DNA of 64,000 bases from Paracyclopina nana (taxonomy: Eukaryota > Arthropoda > Copepoda > Cyclopoida > Cyclopettidae): contig JAGUCH010000001.1 in the NCBI GenBank assembly GCA_019096065.1, forward strand, positions 3,658,001 to 3,722,000. Direction: 5' to 3'. Position 1 is the stretch's first letter; every line of letters starts with the position of its first letter. The notes beneath the pieces were generated by a model that was not told where the DNA came from, ran no database searches, and saw only the letters and a program-made list of their open reading frames with translations. The translations under genes were made by a program, and so were the position numbers. Shown here piece by piece: positions 8,978 through 21,554 of the stretch.

Positions 8978-11917
8978 AATCATCATCGCCCCCATTGCTT
9001 CTAGAATTATTACTTCTTCTACAATTGATTATTGTGATGGGCTATGATTGTTTCATTTTACGTTGTGAGCTACCACGTTCGCAATTTTTCTCGAGTATGT
9101 GTTTCTGTGAGCCGTGTTTAGTAAAATATTGCTATAGGGTAATTGATTACAGAAATATACACTTCGCATCCAACTGGCGTCAGAAGAAAGCCTTTCCTTT
9201 TATTCTCAATTGGTTAATAGTATTTTACTTGCTGCTTTTCGGGACTGAGAAGGTAAGTAAAAAATGCCCTAGGTGAGTAAATGAAACCAAGCCGAATCTT
9301 GAACCGAGCGAAGCGAGGGGAATAGTGAGGCGAGGTTTTATTTTACTCACCGAGGGCATTATTTACGTTACCTTCGAAGTCCTGAGAAGCAGCAAGTCAA
9401 ATTTTATTAACTGTGACCGATTTTCCGAGCGAAATGAACTTGCCGGAATGCCATGTTGTGACGTCACGGGGTTTGCAAAAAGCTGACACGATCGGCAAAG
9501 TGAATTTACTCGCGAGTAAAACCGGTTACAGTTAGTAAAAAGCTTTCAAGGTCGGCTTCGGTAGCTTGAGGCTCCGTTGAGGTAACGACTGCTTTACATT
9601 TTAAAGCGGGCACAAGAAGAGAGCACTTTGTGTCACATCGCGTTGCCTTTTAAAAGCCTAGATTTATGGGAGAAATCATCGTCTGAAAGCTTTTTGTTGC
9701 TTCTGCCCAAGTTGCCAATTTTTGGCCATAAAACTGCTGTTGCAGCAGTGGCCTGTCTTTCTTTTCACGACCTCAGCGTACAAAAAACAAAGGGGGAGCT
9801 TGCAAGGCCTTTTTTGCAACAAAGCTTGCAGCATGGCTGTATTGTGGAAGATGACTTGTGGTCATGCTAAGAAATCCGTAACGAAAGGCGCAAAATGCTT
9901 CTTAGGGCGATGGCAGAGAAACCGTTTGCGTCACCGCCAAGTCGCTCTTGGTCACATTTGTCTTGGGAGAGTTGGTGGCCAAAAATAGTGAAGAAAGAGG
10001 CTTTGAAGATAAGGTTCATTTCAAAGATGCTCTTTCGTAATATGGCATACCTCTCTCGGCTCGCTGAAATGTATTCTGTTTGTGAATATCTAGTCTGTAG
10101 ACTTGCCATCGAAGTCAGTTGGAAAATCTGTGTGAAGTCGCGCATTGTCGAGGTAGCTTCATCATCTTGTTGAAAGCAAAGATACTAAAAAGGCTGGCTT
10201 AGAAAAAGTATTCCACGTAAGATCAGGGCGGCTGATTAAAAGATAATGCGGTCTAAATTAGGCAACATAAAATAGCTTTCTAGCTGGTGTGCAGCAGGCG
10301 TGACCCAATGTCATGTTGTTAACCATTTAGCATACAAATACATGTACGTGCGTTTGAATTTGGAATGAGGTGCAACATATGGAAGAGTAAAAATTGTCAA
10401 AAGTGCTGGGGCTCATGAATACAATTACCGTTTAGACCAGTTTCACTGATAAAAATGCTGGTTGTAACTTACATTTTTTTTATTTTCCTGGCTCATTCCA
10501 CAGAAAGGGGCTGAACGTATTTATTGATTAAATCTTGGCATGCAATTAACCTATAATCGAAAAAAGCCTAGTTAGGTCCGGAACACGTTCCCTTATGACG
10601 TAAAACGAACGCATCTTAGCATGTTGTAGGGCCGTCGCTACTTTCCTGAAGCACCATGAGCTGCTTCAAGCAGGACAGCTTTCTCATGTGTTTACAATGG
10701 TAAAGCTATAGTACTATGGTGGTGGCTGTACCAAGAGTAAACTTCTGAGCCTTAAAAGAACTTTTCTTACCCGAGCAAAGGCAAAAAGTTGTTGGGAAGA
10801 TGCAACTTTTTATATTGCCAACATGGCAAGCAGCTGTTCTATGCAGAAAATCCCTTTTGAAAAAAGTGCGATATTAGCTTCGCACACGACTATTTTTCTC
10901 TTGGGTATCACGAAACTTGCCCAGAACTGCTCATTTTGCCTGATCCTATACGACTGGATGATCACAAGGCAACTCTAGACTTAATGGGCCACTTTGAGGG
11001 AAGTGAACTGGATGTCTTGTGCTAGCTGATTCAGGAGGCCTTGGCAGCTAAATTAACTTCTAAAAGAATTCTGACAGCCTTGAGACTTTCATCATGAGAG
11101 CTTTTCCCTTCTCTTATTCAGCTTGCTTGGTTGGTTGACGACACAACGAAATTAAATTTTAAAATTCACTATAGCAGCAATGCACAAGCATTCAGGCCCT
11201 CATCCAATTGAATTAGTGATACAATTATGCTAGCGAGGCCAAGTTTCACTACCAACATGATATCACAGAGCCAAAACTTGGCTGCCCAGTTTTGTGTAAT
11301 AATAGTTGTATATGCGAATTCCAATTTGCATACATTCCAACCGCTGCCGCTTAGTTTTTCAGCCGTTTTACTGGTATAGCTTTCTGGGTAGGTGACTAAG
11401 CATTGTGGAAACGAACGTGGTATACGCCACGGAGATTATCATGCGTGGAAAGTTGCACACCCAATATTCTAATTCCTATTGATATAGTTGCTCAACAAAA
11501 TAGCTCTACATAATGGCGCAAGAGCCGAGTTTATTCGGTCTAGATGTAGCAGTAGCAGTTTGAACAAATATTTAGCTTTTCCTACTCCTCTTGCTAAATT
11601 GAGTGGGCCCCTTTGGAGTAATTTGGTTGGCTGCCTCAACTAGTTCCATTTACGTCGCTATGCAACCTCGGCCTCTGGATCCACAACAAACTTGGGCCTT
11701 CATTCCAAGAATAAGTAGTTGCGCTGCAGGCCATGAGGTTTCTTCGATAGTTCATTTTGCAGATCGGGGCCCAAGGGCAAACATGTGAATCCTTGAACTG
11801 GAAGAAGGTAGCTGCTAGTTATAAACGATCGATCTTGCGTGCATGCAAAGGGCAAAAAACTTTTTTCGAAAATGCCGTACTAAACAGAGTATAGTTGCAT
11901 TTTTCTTTGCATATAGC
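8978..11917. other. Intergenic DNA between AMBRA1 and the gustatory receptor
   Basis: This 2.9 kb holds the fold-back element at 9227-9397 and otherwise nothing I can support. Short open frames near 9630-10170 have no recognisable domain, unusual composition for coding DNA here, and no consistent splice partners. It probably contains the AMBRA1 3' UTR at its left edge and the receptor promoter at its right edge. Confidence 0.4.
9227..9397. repeat. Fold-back (terminal inverted repeat) element
   Basis: About 60 bases starting ACTTGCTGCTT at 9227 reappear in inverted form ending AAGCAGCAAGT at 9397, with roughly 85% match, around a short core that contains CCGAGCGAAGCGAGG. No gene fits inside. 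It is best read as a MITE-like or fold-back element. I saw no clear target site duplication. Confidence 0.7.
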
Positions 11918-13987
11918 ATGGAAATTGTGCGACCATCAACCCCTAACACAGTGATATACGACTACGATCTTGGAGGAGCAGAAGTAAGCAGTAAAAAGAT
12001 GTCTGCAGACCTCAGGCCCGTATCGGGCAAGTCGTTGGCTCCGCCCCCAGCCCTGTACAACAGGCCAGGCCCAGATAAGGCCGAGGACGTACACAGCGTT
12101 GGGGGCCGAATATGGACCATCGAGGGCCACGGAGACGACGACCTCGAGAAGGATGCTTTGAGCTACGATGAAGATGAGGAAACGAGGATTCTGTTGGAAA
12201 AGGAATTCGACGACTATTACGAGGACCATGTCCATAAATCAGCCGGCCCTGTCGTTTTTGTGTCCAAAATGCTGGGAATGATCCCAGTTATCTGGACTGA
12301 GGACGAGTCTGAGAGCGAGTGCAAGTCCTACTTCAACCTCTACACATTTGTCATCTTTATTGGTACGTGTGCTCTTGAAAGCTTTCTTCACGCGATTACC
12401 CATGCAAGAATGTATTGTGCGTAAACAAAACGGGTGAAAGTAGAGGAAGGGAACTGTGAATATGCAATGCTTGAACAGAGAAGCAGTTTTCAGCCACCAG
12501 GAAAATTGCTTTTGTTGCTGCGTACTTCTGCATGGAGTGACGTTGGCACAGAAAGTAGAGGGAAAATTGCAGATGATTGTCGGGAAACACAACTTTTGCG
12601 TAATGCGCAGTTGTAGTCCGTACTTTAATTTAATTTCTGCACAGGATGGGTCGGACTTGCTGCCATTACCGGCCTTAGGATTAACAAGGTCGAGCAATGG
12701 ACTGGCTCCGTCGCTAGTACGAATGCAACAGACCCTTTGAGGTTTATTACCAAATCTAGCATGGATACATATGTGGCCTGCACTTGGGTGGCTAGCCTGG
12801 TAGCCCTTCTTTTTGGGGTCTTCAAGTGCAGATCTTTTGCTGAAGTTCTGTTTGGCCTGTCAGAAACTGACGCCCAATTAGAGCTGCAAGAGAAGCACTA
12901 CGACAAGATCAAGAGGAAGTCTCTGTACTGGATTGTTTTCTTGGGATTACTGCTCGCAGCTCATGCGGTCGCCTTCTATGTGGTCTGGAACGACTCAGTG
13001 GGATTTGACATCATGATTCTGCTGTCGGATACATTGGCGCATACCACTATTTTTGTGCTGGATTTGCAGTTTCTGCATTTGGTCATGGTGCTATGCAAAC
13101 GGTACAGAATGGTTAACAAGATTCTGCTTCACATAACAAAGGTACGAGTTACCGAGCTATTTAACCTTACGATACGACAAAGCAGCTTTTCACAGCCCTG
13201 GAAAACCTTTCGGAATGACAAGCCTTCAAATTTCGTGGTCCAGAACATTCTGCAGTACAGATTTGACCAGATTTTCGAGCCAGGCTCAGATCCGAACGGC
13301 CTTGACCTGCTAGCGAAGAAAAACGTCCCTCTGGAAAAGCTCATCAAAAATGTGGAAGAGCCCAAGATTTCTAGAGAAGAAGAGAATACGTTTATAATTC
13401 AGTTGGACATATTGAGGGGCATCCATGCAGACCTGGCTGCATTGAGTCACGAGGTCAGTCACTTGCTGGGATTCCAGATCTTGATCCATTTGATTACATC
13501 TGTCATCTTTGTGGTCATGTTTGGTTACTTCTTTGCCGCGGCCTTGATTAAGGATGAGTTTTACTGGCCTTATTTGGTCCTCTTCATTTTGCCAGCCATT
13601 CAAATCTTCTTGATAGGCCATTGGGGGCAGTGCTTGGAGCAGCAGGTAACTAAGCATCATTAACTTTTTCCTTACAAAACGTTAACCGAGAAAATAACTA
13701 GTCACGCCAACCATTCATGACGATTTGTCAAATGTCGACTATTGATGGCTCTCCAAAGCTGGAACGACAAGTTCAGAAATTAACCATTCAAATGAACCAT
13801 CAGTGTCCGACTCTTAAGGCTGCAGGATACTTCAATCTTGGAAGGAATATGATCTTAAAAGTACCCTTTCAATTAGCATTTGAGCTTTAAGACATTCTAT
13901 AAATGCATCTTACCTTTTCAGACGATTGGAGTTGCTGTTGTCTTCACCTATTTCATGGTCCAGTTTGAAAAGATCAAGATGAAATGA
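11918..13987 (+). CDS. Gustatory receptor (7tm_7 family), long N-terminus
   Basis: This is an arthropod chemoreceptor of the insect-type gustatory receptor family, which form ligand-gated cation channels in the plasma membrane. Exons are 11918-12362, 12645-13645, 13702-13860 and 13922-13987, giving 556 residues. Membrane segments begin near residue 139 and include YTFVIFIGWVGLAAITGL, TYVACTWVASLVALLFGVF, SLYWIVFLGLLLAAHAVAF, LLGFQILIHLITSVIFVVMF and WPYLVLFILPAIQIFLIG. The diagnostic end of the family is split over the last two exons: AGYFNLGRNMILK, then TIGVAVVFTYFMVQF just before the stop, comparable to the TYhhhhhQF signature. The first ~138 residues are hydrophilic and acidic, which is long for this family. 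A polyadenylation signal AATAAA lies at 14100-14105. The ligand cannot be predicted. Confidence 0.88.
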
Positions 13988-14099
13988 CAACATTCTTGAA
14001 GAGCCATATCGACTATTTTCAGCAAAAATATATCAGTGTTTTTTATATGTAAAATGTCTGCACAAACAGTTCGCAACAAAGCACAATTTTGCACTACTC

Positions 14100-14105
14100 A
14101 ATAAA
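14100..14105 (+). terminator. Polyadenylation signal of the gustatory receptor
   Basis: AATAAA lies 113 bases after the stop codon of the receptor gene and before the next gene's start at 14232. Confidence 0.55.
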
Positions 14106-14231
14106 AATATTTCGGAATGCTCTTGATGTACACAAGTTGTCCACCAGGCGGCGCTCTTATTTGGCAACTACAACGAGTGCAGGGCATGAGAAAAGTGAAA
14201 GCAAAAAGTAGAATATTGCATTGTGTGAGAC

Positions 14232-17200
14232 ATGGCAAATTTGATTCAAAATCCGCAGCAATTTCTGGCGGCCAGAAAAGCTTGGAATGGCAAAATCATT
14301 TTTGCCAAGTGCTTGGTGCTACTATTCCTCAATATCAGCTTGGTCATGCTCGGAGGATTCCTATTTCAGTTCTTGGAAAGCTCTGCAGAATCCAGCCACA
14401 AATGTGGTGAGTGACTTATTAGGGAAAAAAGGCGCTCCATTTGTACTTGCACAGTCGGCAACTTAGCAAGTATAGGGCTGCTGGTAAGCACATATATGGC
14501 ATAATGTAAGTACATCTGCTGTATGACAATACCCTAAATACCACTGCAAGTGGCTCTTAATGGCTCTGACGAACTTTTATGGCTGACTTTTTAAAATTAC
14601 CACAACCTGGCAAGAATTGGAGCTACCAACTGGGGCATGCGCTGCGAGCCGCAGTTAGAAATTACTTTTCAAGTCTGCTCATCACTTTGAATAATTGGGT
14701 TTCCCCCTTTTGCCTTAGGTGTGAAACGTCTTCAACGCAACTTTATAGAAAGTCTTTGGGCAGAATCCCTTGTTTCGGACGAGCTGTCATGGAAGAGCTC
14801 AGCTCGCCGAAAACTAAGTGACTTTGAAAACCAGCTGTATGAGGCGGTCGACGCAGGTGTCAATTCCAATTCAGAACACATGACTTGGAATTTTGCCAAC
14901 TCAGCCATCCATTCCATTTCCATGGCCACAACCATAGGTACTGCTTTCAAATTGGCTGTGTAAATTAATTCGTAGCTATTTAAAAGGGCCTAGAAGGCTT
15001 AAAAGTGAGGTCACTCCCATGGCCATGGCAGTTCGTGCCATAATCCAGGCAACTTGGAACTTAATAACTCTTACTTTCAGGGTTCGACCATTTAATGAAC
15101 ACATCCCAGACTGGCCGATTCATCAGCGTCCTTTTCTCCCTACTGGGCTCTCCTCTCTTTTTTTCTTTGGCCCTCGAGGTCGTAAATGGTCTCATTGGCT
15201 TCTCGCGACCACTCAGGGTGATTAAACATGACCATTTGTCTAATTGTTTCACATAGCACAATGGCTCTCAAGAGAGAAATCTTTTCTAGGTTTTATGGTA
15301 CATTTGCTGACCAGCCAGGACAACAGAGCAATTAAGAAAGCTATGAATTTTCCCTTGATACATTTGGACTAGATTCTAGATTCTTCTAGAAAAAAAGAGA
15401 CTTCGTTGCCAAGCTTTACTCACTCCCAAGCGATGATTCAATTCTTATATGCGGTGTACTAACCGCCATGAGCCAAATAGCGTTAAACTATGAAATTGAG
15501 CAAGGCTCCGTAAATAAGGAGCCAACAGCACAGCTATAACGAATCAGCTAGATACGACAACAAACTGCTTTCAATAATCATGGCTCCTTCATTTTTTGGG
15601 AGCTCTAGCATTTACTTCTTCTATAATATACAGCCCGATTCATACTGCATTTACACAATCTATACTTTTCTGAATATATGAGCATCAAGGGTTGAAATTA
15701 AAGCTTGAATTGCTGCTGTTGTCCTATAAATGACAAAATAGGAGCATACAAGAAGAAGAAAAGGAGACCGTAATTTCATCGCTCTGGAGAGCTTTTGGCT
15801 GCCTTATTCTCCTATTTGTCTTTATGTTTGCCACCACGCTTACGTATTCGACAATTTTCCAATGGAGCCCCACGAATTCCTTCTACTTTGTGGCCACAAC
15901 CACTCTTACCACCGGAAATATCAGAGAAATCGTTCCTGAGGTAAGTGGGTTTTTCAGCAGTACCAAAGCATACAATTTCGCAAGACATTGAAAATATAGT
16001 TGGCAAAAAGATGCTTACCAGTTAAAAAAGTCCATGTAATTTAGTCTTTTCACTGTTGAGGGCGACACACTAGTTAACACGCTTTTGCTCGACTTCGGAA
16101 AATTCCTAATTGATCTTGGTAAACATTGATCGAGAAGCGAAATTGAACAAAACTACATAACTAACATTCAAGGCAGATTTGGCTGACGAGGCTGGTGTAG
16201 GTACTCGGTTGTAAACAAGGAATGTTTTTAAGCTACCAGTGAAAGAACTCGTCAAATCACAACAGCTCTAAGAAAAAGCCACTTTAATGAAGCAAAAATA
16301 AAATTGCTTTCGGTCACACTTTCAAATTCCGTATTGGCAATAACTCGTAGTCTCGTAGTAGTTACTCTCAGCTGAGTCAGCTATCAGGGCTCAGCAGTAG
16401 AGGCGGCAATAGAACTAAGTGCCATTTGCCAGCTTTCGGCCAGTGCGAATCAGTGGAAGAGAAAATTGAAAAGGAATCCTCTGAAATTGGTAAGGCTATT
16501 TTCAGCAACTGGCTGCACATACGACCCTAAGAGATTTTGAGAGTAATTTCGCCTCGCTGTTTTTCCCTCGTAAAATATGAGGTGCATCTTTGGAATCGAA
16601 ATTGCTTTTTTTACTGAGGAAACTTCATTTCCGGGCTCAGCTGAGACCCAAAATATGCTCGAGGGCTCTGGAAAAGGCTAAAAAGGATGTTTAACTTGGG
16701 TTTTCATGGCTCTCAAAGTAATTTGCAGTGACAGCAAACAAATTGTCAGCAATTGAGAATCTGAGAAACTCTTGGTACAGGCTGGAAGAAATATAGCTTT
16801 GCAGTATTCCACTCAATCCCTGTAGGCCTAGCACAATTTCCTTTGTTTTTACTCCGGCCCAACATCCTTGCAGCTATTGTGGCTGTATTTTGGTGGGCAA
16901 AGAGATATTTCTCTAGCTTACGTTGGTAGATAAAAAAGCGACTAGTCCTGAAAATAACTGTAATAATAATGTCCGTGAACAATGTTGTTTGTAAACCTAC
17001 TTTCGACGGTTGAGTCCTCATTATTCCCTGGAAGCAATCAAATTGCTTTCTAGATTTTGGCCAATAGGTATTGACTGCCAAGTTTGCTCCAGTAAAAAAT
17101 CACATAATTGCCTATTAATTGTACCGCACAACTGCGAAAAATATGAGTTGTCGTGCATTACATATTAAATCAGCAAATGAAAAAAAGTAAAGGCAATTAG

Positions 17201-18204
17201 TGAAGAAAAAAGCAATACTTCTTTCGACTACGTAATTAATGTATAGTAATAACAAAAAAACGTTTTATTAAGCTAAATTGTATGGTCATAAAACACATGC
17301 TTGGGCCAAGCAATACAATTTAGGGACTTCATGCATTTCGTCTCCGATTGATGTAAAGTACTTCATTTTATGGGCTTTTATGAGACAGCTCGAATGTGGC
17401 CTTAAAAAGGACTCGTCTAGGTTGTGTCTGAGATCAATGATTCATGACTTGGTCTTCTTACATAAGTAAGGCCTGAACCATCGAACCATGCGGCCCTTTT
17501 TCCTCAGGAACTTGCTTCTTCTAAGCATAGAGACCCCTGATATTTTGACAACTTTTTTGTTATTCCAGGATCCTGCCATATTCCTGTGCGTCCTTGGCTT
17601 TCACCTGTTTCCTGGATTTGTTCTCTATTGTCTGTACCAAGTGTCGGTCGTGGTAAGTTATAAACATGAATAATATCAGCCAATGCTTGGTAGCATGCTT
17701 AAAGCTAAGCCAATACTTTGGCAGATGATAAATATTGTTACATGGTGGCTGAACGCTTCTTTGTGCTTTGTAAAGGCTATAGTCCACTCGTGCAAATCTT
17801 CGCTATTCAATGACCTTTGCGTGTTGCTACCTTAATAGCTCTATTTCTTGTTACTTGTACCTCAAGTTCATGAATTATTTTTGAGTCAAGAGTAACAATC
17901 AGACTGTTCGATCTTTCGTGATTGGTAACAACTGCTTTCATTGTTTCTTGTTCTAAATGCAATCGAATAATTATTCTAGAGCATGCACCTGGTTATTGTG
18001 ATGATATAACTGCTATAAGTACGTACTCGCATCATGGTACATTGAAGGAGAGATGTTACGCAATTTCTTTATTGTCTGTGTCTGAATCTCACGCCAGTTT
18101 TTCTCCCTTTTTTTGGCTTTGTTTCTTCTTCGTAGAATTTGATCCAACGTTTGTTGGAAGAGATGCTGGAAGGGAAGATAAGCAATGGAGCGAGGACATC
18201 ATAG
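14232..18204 (+). CDS. Two-pore-domain potassium channel-like protein with altered filters
   Basis: The architecture is that of a K2P channel subunit (M1-P1-M2-M3-P2-M4). Proposed exons are 14232-14406, 14719-14937, 15081-15217, 15390-15509, 15764-15940, 17569-17652 and 18136-18204, giving about 326 residues; the 15509/15764 junction is the least certain. M1 is LVLLFLNISLVMLGGFLF followed by FLE. P1 is MTWNFANSAIHSISMATTIG with GFDH after the intron, and the intron sits in the first filter glycine as in many K2P genes. M2 contains the family LLG.PL motif. M3 is GCLILLFVFMFATTLTYS, P2 is FYFVATTTLTTGNIRE, and M4 is FLCVLGFHLFPGFVLYCLY. Both filters depart from GYG/GFG: GFD in P1 and GNI in P2. 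Conductance is therefore doubtful. It may be a regulatory or non-conducting subunit, or a decaying gene, although no stop or frameshift is seen. Confidence 0.8.
15941..17568 (+). other. Long intron of the K2P-like gene
   Basis: This 1.6 kb lies between a strong GTAAGT donor at 15941 and the acceptor TTCCAG at 17563-17568. I see no supported exon or RNA in it. It is much longer than the other introns of the gene. Confidence 0.5.
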
Positions 18205-21146
18205 TAGCTATGAAACTTTTTTATTCTGTATTTTCCAGCAATGCTAGTAAAGGTAGAGATGTCAGCGGAAATAAATGTATGGATGTTAAGCATTTTGGAC
18301 TATGACTTTTTGTACTTTGTATCCCTCAGCGTTGCGCCTCAAACTTATTCTTGATCAGACTTTACAGAATTGTTCGAATTATTCTTGGGCTTACATTGAA
18401 ATGAATTTGGTCTACCTTAATGGTGTGCAAAATGCATTCCAAGTGAGGCTGGTCAAGTAATTTTGATGGTGGGTTCTGTTTTAGATGGAGCGCATAATGC
18501 AACTGCAGAAAATGCCGCAATCTCACTAGAACAGATCAAAGCAAGGCCTCAATTAAGACTTGGAGTACGCACATGGTCCAAATGTTGCTGTAGTTAGTAC
18601 AGTAGTTATTCAACTACGTGATTTTCTTGTGAGCACCTAGCATATCGAAATTTTCACTTATCCAGGAAGAAGTTTTCGTTGTGGGTTTCTAGCAGGATCG
18701 CATATTTTCAGCATCTTTTCAAAACTATCTATATCACAGATCGATTATTTTATGTAGAGTATCTTCAATAGTTTTCGATACACATCCTGCGTCGTGAAAC
18801 ATTATAGGCTTGTTTAGAAGAGGGATGAGAGTTTGTTGTACGTAGCGCTGAGATCAAAGGCTTTCCTGAAACACGGAAAAACATGGCATAATTAACACAT
18901 AATAAAAAAATCCTGTCTGCAAATTAGCTCGCCATTGAAGCCTCATAAAGTGGAATATTGTTTTGATGCGCTAACAAAGAGGCAGCCTAGCAGTAGAGTA
19001 GCAAATGTACGCTTGAAGAATGCATAATGATATGGAACCGATGTTCTACTACATCCCTTTGGGTGCATCAATGCAGTTACCACCAAGCTTTTCTCCTTCG
19101 TACAATATTCTTGGAACGTCGGCATGTTTTCTTTAGGCAAACATCCGTGCCGATAAACAGTGTGTACAAATCACCCATAAACCACGTTATTTATCATCTA
19201 TCAAGAGAGAAAAGGAGTATTCCTAAAAAAAGGTACCAACTCCCTTTGCGTGAAAATGAAAAGGTTCCTACTAACGTGTGTTCGCTTTGAGATACTTAAA
19301 ACATGCCTTTCTCCGATGAAGCCAGTGAAGATGATCAATCGCAGCCGAGTGCCAATTATCAAAATTAATGGATTATGCTTTCTGTTAAGGTGCACAAACT
19401 TCATTCAGCAGCTACCAAGCCAACTTCCAAGCTATAACTAACGTTGCCCTGCTTGCCAACAGTAAACAAATAAAGAGTCCAGATGGCCCAATAAAACTCA
19501 ATTTTATCAACTTTTGCTGGCCGACTAGTCGATGAAGCTTTTTTTGCTTTTTCTTCCGAAGAATATAAAAGACCTGGCGCTAGCAAACAGATTTTATTTG
19601 ATCGATTCGATTGCAGCCTTAAGTAGCACTTGTCAAGTCATTGCATTGGTAGCACATATTCGGTAGTTGCTTTGTTGTAGATCTCGAAAGGTGCTTGCCA
19701 AAGGCTTATTTATCCATTGAAGCAAGTGCAAGTCGGTGCAGTAAACACTAGTGCTTTTTCCACAAGTCTTTCCTCTCATTGCCAGATTCAACTGTAGGAC
19801 ATCTCGAGGGAGCTTCCGCTCACCATGTCATGATAGCAAGAGATATTTTTCCTTTTCGAATCATAAACGAATAGTAAAGTACTATTGCTATAGCACTCCT
19901 AAAACAATTGATTCCTTTGCTGCTTTATTCCAAATTATAATGTGAGAAAAAGTGACTCTCATTAGGTAATGCATACCAAGGAATCAATTACCTACTTGCT
20001 TGGTCTGGTGATTTGCGATAGCATTTATGGACGAACTGCTTATTTTAGAAAATCTCTATTCACTTCTTCATGAGGAAAAATGCATCAGAATTCGGAACTA
20101 ATCCAAACTGAGATGGCTCTGAAGAGTTATCTGCAAAACTTTGACAAAATATTGCACTCAGCTGATGATGTTTTGCTTGTTTTGCTGCTCCGCGTCGTAA
20201 TGTTCAGATGTGCAGCGAGGGAGAGCAGCTGAATCGGGCGCAGTTTGCCTCAGACGTGCCATTATGATAAGCTTCATTTCCTCGTATTGTTGTACAATAT
20301 GAATGTGGTATGGTGCAGACATCTCCACCCAGCAAGACTCAGTTTTGCTAAACAAACATCCCAAGGGCATTGAAAGTTAGAAAGCCAAGAGAATCTCCGT
20401 GTGTTGGACACAATTGTCCGTAATAGAATTACATATCGTAAACGTTGATGGCTCTCGCCATAAATATTTAATTTAATAAGTGCCGCCTTTATAAGTAAGG
20501 GCTCTCCTTGTTCTTGATTTCTAGTGAAAGTAAAGAACTCTATATTCCAGCTGCATTTTCTTGCATTGTGGTGCGAACAAATCCATCAGTTCACTTTCGA
20601 AATTGGATTGCAAAATAAATGCACTTATGAGGAATCTAATTTTTTAGCAAGCTCCTTTTTGCCGTTCTCCTCTATCTTTTATCGGACCGAGCGAAAAAGT
20701 TCTGTCCATTTTCGTTGCCTCTGGCCAAATTTATGCTCCATAAAAAGCCACGAAGGCTTTTTAGTTTTAAACCAATACCACTAGTTTACTGCTTCAGCCC
20801 TTCTAGACTGCATTTTATGACTCCATGCAGCCATTTCGTTGCATGATCCGTTACGGACTCGCAGATCCCAAAAGATGTGCAAGTCATTACCTTGACCAAA
20901 CACCATAAGCAAATGCATAATCACTATGTACATTGACTTTTGATGAGAAGAGAATTCTCATTTGGCTGCCATGCTGGAACATCCATGCACACTATATACC
21001 AACACACCATACATAAAGGCGGTGTAGTTCTGGGGTGACAGATGAATTACTGCTACTGCCTTCACAACTCGAGCCACAACTTTCGCAATTCATTACAATT
21101 ATACGCGCGCTCCTAATTGCGTACACGAGAAGATGAGTACTCACTT
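18205..21146. other. Gene-free stretch
   Basis: This 2.9 kb of AT-rich DNA contains only short frames without recognisable domains. The left end presumably holds the 3' UTR of the K2P-like gene. I see no repeat arms or RNA gene that I can support. Confidence 0.4.
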
Positions 21147-21554
21147 CTATATTTTCGGCTTGGGCCCAGGCCCCCAGATTTGAAACTCTGGGGGCAGGTA
21201 CATCCGGCATAACAAGATGATCCAGAAAACGAAGAACCCCACGATACCAATGCACATGACAAAGTGGAAGTTAGTCCAAGCACCGGCCTCCTTTTCGGCC
21301 CCCTCACTTGTTCCGCATATGGAATAGTCATCCAATTCTGGCGCGGGCCCACCCGAAACAGTGGACACCATGGGGGCGTGGCTGGCTGAATTGCGGAACG
21401 GGTGCTGGCTGATGATGGCAATCGAGGTCATCTCAGTGCCCCGAGTACAGGCTGGGTCATCGTCGTTGTCGGGGTCGTCATCGTCGCCTCTGCCTCGCCC
21501 ATCGTTTGGTCCTCCTCCCAGAGGCTGATAGGCGGAGCTCGATCTTGAAAGCAT
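21147..21554 (-). CDS. Small single-pass membrane protein, unknown
   Basis: A single open exon encodes 135 residues from an ATG at 21554. The N-terminal ~90 residues are hydrophilic, with a glycine/aspartate-rich patch near residues 14-34 that includes consecutive aspartates. One membrane segment follows (FHFVMCIGIVGFFVFWIILL, about residues 96-115), then a short proline-rich tail ending GPGPKPKI. GC content and codon use are like the confirmed genes and unlike the AT-rich flanks, which supports it being real. A strong splice donor (GTGAGTAC) lies 3 bases after the stop codon, so a 3' UTR intron or an alternative C-terminus is possible. I do not recognise the family. Confidence 0.6.
   Translation of the reverse strand: MLSRSSSAYQPLGGGPNDGRGRGDDDDPDNDDDPACTRGTEMTSIAIISQHPFRNSASHAPMVSTVSGGPAPELDDYSICGTSEGAEKEAGAWTNFHFVMCIGIVGFFVFWIILLCRMYLPPEFQIWGPGPKPKI

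Noticed and set aside
9628-10173. Cluster of open frames of 80-92 codons between AMBRA1 and the gustatory receptor
   Set aside because: No domain, no good splice signals connecting them, and overlapping frames on both strands; they look like chance.
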